Below, piece by piece: positions 5,430 to 9,494 of a stretch of DNA of 9,494 nucleotides. Both the position numbers and the translations under genes were made by a program. Within the stretch, counting starts at the first letter, position 1; every line of letters starts with the position of its first letter. The notes beneath the pieces are model-generated. The model was not told the origin of the DNA, did no database searches, and was given only the letters and a program-made list of their open reading frames with translations. The stretch comes from Muribaculaceae bacterium (GTDB lineage Bacteria > Bacteroidota > Bacteroidia > Bacteroidales > Muribaculaceae), in assembly GCA_009775125.1 (NCBI GenBank), contig VSPD01000073.1, forward strand, positions 1 to 9,494, read 5' to 3'.

Positions 5430-6795
5430 CCGTAAAGGCATATCATCGGCAATTATAGGCTTTGCGCTTGTCGCCACTGTCGGAGGCTGCTCAAACAAGG
5501 CATCCGACGGCGGCTCTTTTGCCCTTCCCGACACCCTGCGTGTGGCGGCTCTTTACAGCCCGTCGTCCTACTTTATATATAAGGAGGAAGAAATGGGCTA
5601 TGATTACAGCCTGGTGCAGGCGCTTGGCCGGGAAAAGGGCATGGCGCTCGACCTCACCGTGGCTCATTCGCTTGCCGAGGCCGTGGCGCTGCTCGACTCG
5701 GGAATAGTGGACGTGATAGCCCATGAGGTGCCGGTTACGGCTGAATATCGCTCGCACGGAATCGTATATTGCGGTCCGCGTAACACGACGCGGCAGGTGC
5801 TGGTGCAGCCGCTGTCGGGGCGCAAGCCCGAGATAACGGATGTGACGCAGCTCGTTGGCCGCGACGTGTATGTAATCGACAAGTCGAAATATCTCTCGCG
5901 GATGGAGAATCTCAACGACGAGCTTGGCGGCGGGATTGCAATCCACACTGTCGACCGCGACACGCTTATCGCCGAGGACCTTATCGAAATGGTGTCGAAA
6001 GGCGAAATTCCCCTTACGGTGGTAGATAGTGACGTCGCTCTCGTGAACAAAACATACTATCCGCGCCTTGATATTACAATGCCGGTCAGTTTCGCGCAGC
6101 AATCGGCCTGGGCCGTATCGGAAAGCAAGTCGTGGCTTGCCGACTCGATAGATGCCTGGATCACGGCCGACAAGCCGCGCCGCGAAAACGCCGCGTTGCT
6201 CAAACGCTATTTCGAATTGTCGAAGACCAACGATTTTTCAACGCGCGAGAAGCATCCGGGGCCGTCGGCCTACGACGCCATTTTCAAAGCCCATGCCGGC
6301 GAAATCGGCTGGGACTGGCGTCTTCTGTCGGCGGTGTGCTTTGCCGAGAGCCGCTACGACCCCACGGTGAAATCGTGGGTCGGCGCAAAAGGCATAATGC
6401 AAGTGATGCCCGCCACCGGCAGGGCTTACGGATATACGCCCGAACAGCTCGACGACCCGGAGGTGTCGGTGGCCGTGGCCGTGAAAATAATTGCCGCGCT
6501 CGAAAAGTCGTTGCGGCAGCGGGTGCCCGACGGCGACGAACGGCTGAAATTTGTGCTTGCGGCCTATAACAGCGGAGTGGCTCATATCTACGACGCCATA
6601 ACCCTGGCCCGCAAGGCCGGATACGACCCGCAGCGTTGGTTCGGCAACGTGGAGGAGGGGCTGCTTATGAAGGCACACCCCGAATATTACAACGACCCCG
6701 ATGTGAAATACGGCTATTTCCGCGGGCGCCAGACCACGGCCTACGTCGGAGAGGTGCTCCGCTACTACGAAGAATTGAAAGAAAAAGTAAAATAG
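5419..6795 (+). CDS. MltF-like lipoprotein lytic transglycosylase
   Basis: This enzyme probably cleaves peptidoglycan glycan strands, forming 1,6-anhydro-muropeptides, from a lipid anchor on the periplasmic side. The 458 residues begin with a lipoprotein signal: Arg/Lys near the N-terminus, a hydrophobic stretch (9-20) and lipobox VGGC with Cys24. Residues about 38-270 resemble a periplasmic solute-binding (SBP_bac_3) domain, and about 285-450 an SLT catalytic domain. The likely catalytic Glu310 is in CFAESRYDP; GIMQVMP (325-331) and AAYNSG (381-386) are further SLT motifs. This order is that of E. coli MltF. The start is a TTG overlapping the end of purM by 11 nt; the next in-frame ATG (residue 59) would remove the signal peptide. 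Co-transcription with purM is likely. The exact MltF subfamily is inferred. Confidence 0.9.
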   Translation: MSIDRKGISSAIIGFALVATVGGCSNKASDGGSFALPDTLRVAALYSPSSYFIYKEEEMGYDYSLVQALGREKGMALDLTVAHSLAEAVALLDSGIVDVIAHEVPVTAEYRSHGIVYCGPRNTTRQVLVQPLSGRKPEITDVTQLVGRDVYVIDKSKYLSRMENLNDELGGGIAIHTVDRDTLIAEDLIEMVSKGEIPLTVVDSDVALVNKTYYPRLDITMPVSFAQQSAWAVSESKSWLADSIDAWITADKPRRENAALLKRYFELSKTNDFSTREKHPGPSAYDAIFKAHAGEIGWDWRLLSAVCFAESRYDPTVKSWVGAKGIMQVMPATGRAYGYTPEQLDDPEVSVAVAVKIIAALEKSLRQRVPDGDERLKFVLAAYNSGVAHIYDAITLARKAGYDPQRWFGNVEEGLLMKAHPEYYNDPDVKYGYFRGRQTTAYVGEVLRYYEELKEKVK

Positions 6796-6804
6796 ATTAT
6801 TGGC

Positions 6805-6849
6805 GACATAAACGACATAATCGACATTAACGACATTAAGGACATTAAG
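6805..6849. repeat. Five tandem 9-bp repeats (GACATTAAG type)
   Basis: Five consecutive 9-bp units read gacataaac, gacataatc, gacattaac, gacattaag and gacattaag, followed by a partial gac. They begin 9 nt after the transglycosylase stop and end 28 nt before the DUF3332 start. The two identical last units suggest recent slippage or duplication. The array adds spacing between two genes on the same strand; no function is visible. Confidence 0.85.
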
Positions 6850-6877
6850 GACCCTAACTAAAATAAAATAACCAAAA

Positions 6878-7429
6878 ATGAAAAAAACAGTGCTTACCGT
6901 GGCGCTCGTGTGCGCCCTCTGCGGCTCGATGACGTTCCAGTCGTGCATCGGCTCATTCTCGCTGACTAACAAACTCCTGTCGTGGAACAACACTATCGGC
7001 AACAAGTTTGTAAACGAACTTGTATTCTTCGCATTCTGGGTTATCCCCGTCTACGAAGTATCGTGCCTTGCCGACGTGCTCGTGCTCAACTCCATCGAAT
7101 TCTGGTCGGGTGACAATCCCGTGGCCAAAGGCAAGACTGTAATCGACGGTCAGGACGGCAAATATCTCGTGGAATGTGACGGCAAGGGCTACACCATCCG
7201 CTCGCTCAACGATGGCACCGAAACACGCCTCAACTTCATCGAGGACGAACGCACCTGGACCGTGGTGACAGCTTCCGGCGAAGAAATGCCTCTCGTGACT
7301 TTCGTCGACGACACTCATGTGTCGATGCCCGCCGGCGACGGCTCGTTCCGGACAGTAGAACTCTCGCAGGAAGGCCTTTACGCCTACCAGAGCGCAGTGC
7401 TCGGCAACTCTAACCTTGCTCAACGCTAA
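6878..7429 (+). CDS. DUF3332 family lipoprotein
   Basis: The 183-residue protein resembles DUF3332 proteins, which are common in Bacteroidales and lack an assigned function. The N-terminus MKKTVLTVALVCALCGSMTF is a signal peptide followed by QSC, so Cys23 may be the lipidated residue, although TFQSC is a loose lipobox. The motif GSFSLTNKLLSWNNTIGNKFVNEL follows, in which family members are similar. A hydrophobic segment, FFAFWVIPVYEVSCLADVLV (about 50-69), may span or sit on a membrane. The C-terminal part is a polar, beta-rich region. The start has an A-rich upstream (accaaaaATG) without Shine-Dalgarno sequence. U32 follows after 17 nt, so the two are probably co-transcribed. Confidence 0.88.
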   Translation: MKKTVLTVALVCALCGSMTFQSCIGSFSLTNKLLSWNNTIGNKFVNELVFFAFWVIPVYEVSCLADVLVLNSIEFWSGDNPVAKGKTVIDGQDGKYLVECDGKGYTIRSLNDGTETRLNFIEDERTWTVVTASGEEMPLVTFVDDTHVSMPAGDGSFRTVELSQEGLYAYQSAVLGNSNLAQR

Positions 7430-7446
7430 TAAAATAAGACTCGAAC

Positions 7447-9285
7447 ATGCTGCCCATCGAGCTGCTGGCTCCGGCCAAAAATATAGATGTGGCGCGCCAG
7501 GCTATATTGCATGGCGCCGATGCCGTGTATATCGGAGGCCCGGGCCACGGAGCACGGGCGGCAGCGTCAAACTCTATCGCTGACATAGCCGCGCTCGTCG
7601 AATTTGCCCATGGTTTCGGCGTGCGCGTCTATGTCACTCTCAACACTATAATCTACGATGACGAACTGGCCGACGTGCGCCGTATCGTCACCGCCCTCTA
7701 CCGTGCCGGCGTCGATGCGCTGATAGTGCAGGACATGGCTCTGCTCGACATGGAGCTTCCGCCTGTCGCGCTTCATGCTTCCACCCAATGCGACACCCGC
7801 ACTCCGGCCAAAGCGCGTTTTCTTGTCGATTGCGGTTTTTCACAAATCGTGCTCGCGCGCGAATTGTCGGCCAAAGAGATTGCGGAGATACGCCGTGTCG
7901 TGCCGGAAGACATTCCTTTGGAAGGGTTTGTGCATGGAGCGTTGTGTGTAAGTTTCAGCGGCGACTGCCAGGCCAGTTGCGTAGCCCTTGGCCGCAGCGC
8001 CAACCGTGGAGAGTGCGCGCAGATGTGCCGTATGTCCTACGATCTTGTCGATGCCGACGGGCGCGTGCTCGTGCGCGACCGCCATCTGTTGTCGTTGCGC
8101 GACCTCTCGCTTCTCGGACGTCTGCCGCAGTTGCTCGATGCCGGGGTGCAGTCGCTTAAAATCGAGGGACGGCTCAAAGATGAGCGTTATGTAAAAAATG
8201 TCGTGGCCGCCTACCGTGCCGAACTCGACAAGGTCATAGCCGAGAGCAATGGCCGTTATGTCAGGGCTTCGTACGGGCGTTCCGACGTGAAATTTGCTCC
8301 CGACCCGGCTAAATCGTTCAATCGCGGAGCTTCGACATATTTCTTCGACGGCAAGCCGTCGGGCCTGCTCGCCAATTTCATCACTCCAAAGTCGATGGGA
8401 GTGGAAGTGGGGCGCGTTGTAGCCTGCCGGGGAAAGGTGATAAAGGCACGGCTCACCGAGAAATTGAACAACGGCGACGGCTTGTGCTATGTAACCCCCG
8501 CCGGAGAGTTTCACGGATTTCGTGTCAACCGCATCGAAGGCTCCGACATATTTGTATCCGCGCCAATCAACCTGCCTGCCGGGACAGTGCTCACGCGCAA
8601 CCGCGACATGGCTTTCGAAGCCGCTCTCGAAGGTGAAACGGCCGTGCGCGCCGTGGCTGTGGTCATGACGCTGCGTCGCGTAGGAGCCGACCGCGCGGCA
8701 TTGGCCGTAAGTTCGGAATCAGGTTGCCGGGTGGAAGTATGCGCCCCCGTGACATTCGACAGCGCGCGTTCCGACCAGAAAGCGGCCAGGCTGCGCACGC
8801 TCTCCAAACTTGGCGACACCATCTACCGGCTCGACATCCTCGACGACCAAATCGGGTCCGATGTATTTATCCCGGCCTCCGACCTCACCGCGCTGCGGCG
8901 CACGGCCATCGAACGCCTCGCAAGCGCGGCCCGCATGACCTACCGCTACGCCTACCGCCGCCCCATGTCCGCGGGGCTCGCTGTGGAAAACACCACCCTC
9001 ACATATCACGACAACGTGGCCAACAGCGTGGCCGCAGGCTTTTATCGCCGGGCCGGAGCCAAAAATATAGCGCCGGCGCTCGAGACGCTGCGTCCCGACC
9101 TCCGCCGGGAGCCGGGCCGCACGGTCATGACCACGCGCTACTGCCTGCGCCGCGAGCTCGGCGCATGTCTGCGCACGCCCGGCGCAAAAAAATATCCTGC
9201 CGAACTATTCTTGCGCACCGATGCCGCCACCTACCGCCTGCGCTTCGACTGCTCAGCCTGCAACATGCACGTCGAGACAACCTGA
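7447..9285 (+). CDS. U32 family protein, RlhA/TrhP-like RNA hydroxylation protein
   Basis: Although named 'peptidase U32', E. coli members RlhA (YdcP) and TrhP (YegQ) are needed for hydroxylation of 23S rRNA C2501 and of tRNA uridine; a similar RNA role is likely here but inferred. The 612-residue length is close to RlhA and longer than TrhP. The N-terminus has ELLAPAKN (5-12), GADAVYIGG (23-31) and LHASTQCD (109-116). The U32 signature HGALC...GDC lies at 163-174. Cysteines 167, 174, 190 and 194 keep the C-x6-C-x15-C-x3-C pattern of the family, a probable Fe-S site, with an extra Cys178. SLRDLSLL and SLKIEGRLK follow. The tail holds a second set, Cys566, 574, 602 and 605. The gene lies 17 nt after DUF3332. 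Which paralogue it matches (RlhA or TrhP) is not certain. Confidence 0.9.
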   Translation: MLPIELLAPAKNIDVARQAILHGADAVYIGGPGHGARAAASNSIADIAALVEFAHGFGVRVYVTLNTIIYDDELADVRRIVTALYRAGVDALIVQDMALLDMELPPVALHASTQCDTRTPAKARFLVDCGFSQIVLARELSAKEIAEIRRVVPEDIPLEGFVHGALCVSFSGDCQASCVALGRSANRGECAQMCRMSYDLVDADGRVLVRDRHLLSLRDLSLLGRLPQLLDAGVQSLKIEGRLKDERYVKNVVAAYRAELDKVIAESNGRYVRASYGRSDVKFAPDPAKSFNRGASTYFFDGKPSGLLANFITPKSMGVEVGRVVACRGKVIKARLTEKLNNGDGLCYVTPAGEFHGFRVNRIEGSDIFVSAPINLPAGTVLTRNRDMAFEAALEGETAVRAVAVVMTLRRVGADRAALAVSSESGCRVEVCAPVTFDSARSDQKAARLRTLSKLGDTIYRLDILDDQIGSDVFIPASDLTALRRTAIERLASAARMTYRYAYRRPMSAGLAVENTTLTYHDNVANSVAAGFYRRAGAKNIAPALETLRPDLRREPGRTVMTTRYCLRRELGACLRTPGAKKYPAELFLRTDAATYRLRFDCSACNMHVETT

Positions 9286-9364
9286 GCGATTGACGCAAAG
9301 GAGAAGCTCGTAAGCGCTTCAAGAAAATAGCTGTGAATTACCCCCATGGTCTGTTGTATATATA

Positions 9365-9494
9365 TCAACTGAGGTATTCATTAGTGTGCCAAAGGTAGAA
9401 GTTGCGGCTTGCGCTGCCGAGCATGGGGAGCAAGGACTTGACAACGGCAAGGTCGGAATAAGCCGTTGTGCGGTGTATTCCGTGGCGTTGGCAT
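9365..9494 (-). CDS. 3' end of an unidentified minus-strand gene
   Basis: A frame open from the window edge to a TGA at 9365-9367 encodes a 43-residue C-terminus including HRTTAYSDLAVVKSLLPMLG and ending FYLWHTNEYLS. Its mix of helical hydrophobic and aromatic residues looks like a genuine protein end. The other two minus frames over the same DNA are less protein-like. I do not recognise the family. It would converge on the U32 gene, leaving 79 nt between the two stops, where no strong terminator is visible. The gene continues beyond the window. Confidence 0.4.
   Translation of the reverse strand, partial: CQRHGIHRTTAYSDLAVVKSLLPMLGSASRNFYLWHTNEYLS

Noticed and set aside
4386..5534. 382-residue minus-strand frame across purM
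   Set aside because: It is antisense to a strongly conserved purM and rich in His/Ala as expected of a shadow frame.
9303..9320. Weak hairpin GAAGC...GCTTC after the U32 gene
   Set aside because: The 5-bp stem has no T-tract, too weak to call a terminator.

Overview
The window reads as a chromosomal segment of a Bacteroidales bacterium, most likely from the Muribaculaceae or a close relative; the family-level call is inference. The evidence is the Bacteroidetes-type promoter pattern (TTTG, 19-20 nt, TAnnTTTG) seen at three places, gene starts mostly without Shine-Dalgarno sequences, a stand-alone dnaK ending in EEVK, and PurM, L19, L34, DUF3332 and U32 proteins of the type I know from Bacteroides and relatives.

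Layout. Bases 1-609 hold no credible gene. They contain a 13-C homopolymer, AT-rich DNA and many short palindromic repeats. Bases 610-1029 (minus) encode a small orphan winged-helix protein whose 5' end runs into copies of the same repeats. Bases 1030-1330 hold more repeats, a 27-bp near-perfect inverted repeat, a promoter-like site on the minus strand and the dnaK terminator. Then come dnaK (minus), rpmH and rplS (minus), each unit with a recognisable terminator or promoter. After a divergent AT-rich promoter region, the plus strand carries purM, an overlapping lipoprotein lytic transglycosylase (MltF-like), a DUF3332 lipoprotein and a long U32 protein (RlhA/TrhP-like RNA hydroxylation family). 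The last 130 bases hold the 3' end of a convergent, unidentified minus-strand gene.

How the genes relate. Most are housekeeping: protein folding, two large-subunit ribosomal proteins, purine synthesis, cell-wall turnover and probable RNA modification. rplS-rpmH looks like one transcript with its own promoter and terminator. purM and the transglycosylase overlap by 11 nt and should be co-transcribed. DUF3332 and U32 are 17 nt apart and probably form a pair.

I did not find a convincing new multi-gene system. The most unusual items are a Pro-to-His change at the DnaK 'proline switch' position and the repeat-rich first 1.3 kb, where a promoter-like site next to the dnaK terminator would transcribe a long hairpin and the orphan winged-helix gene.
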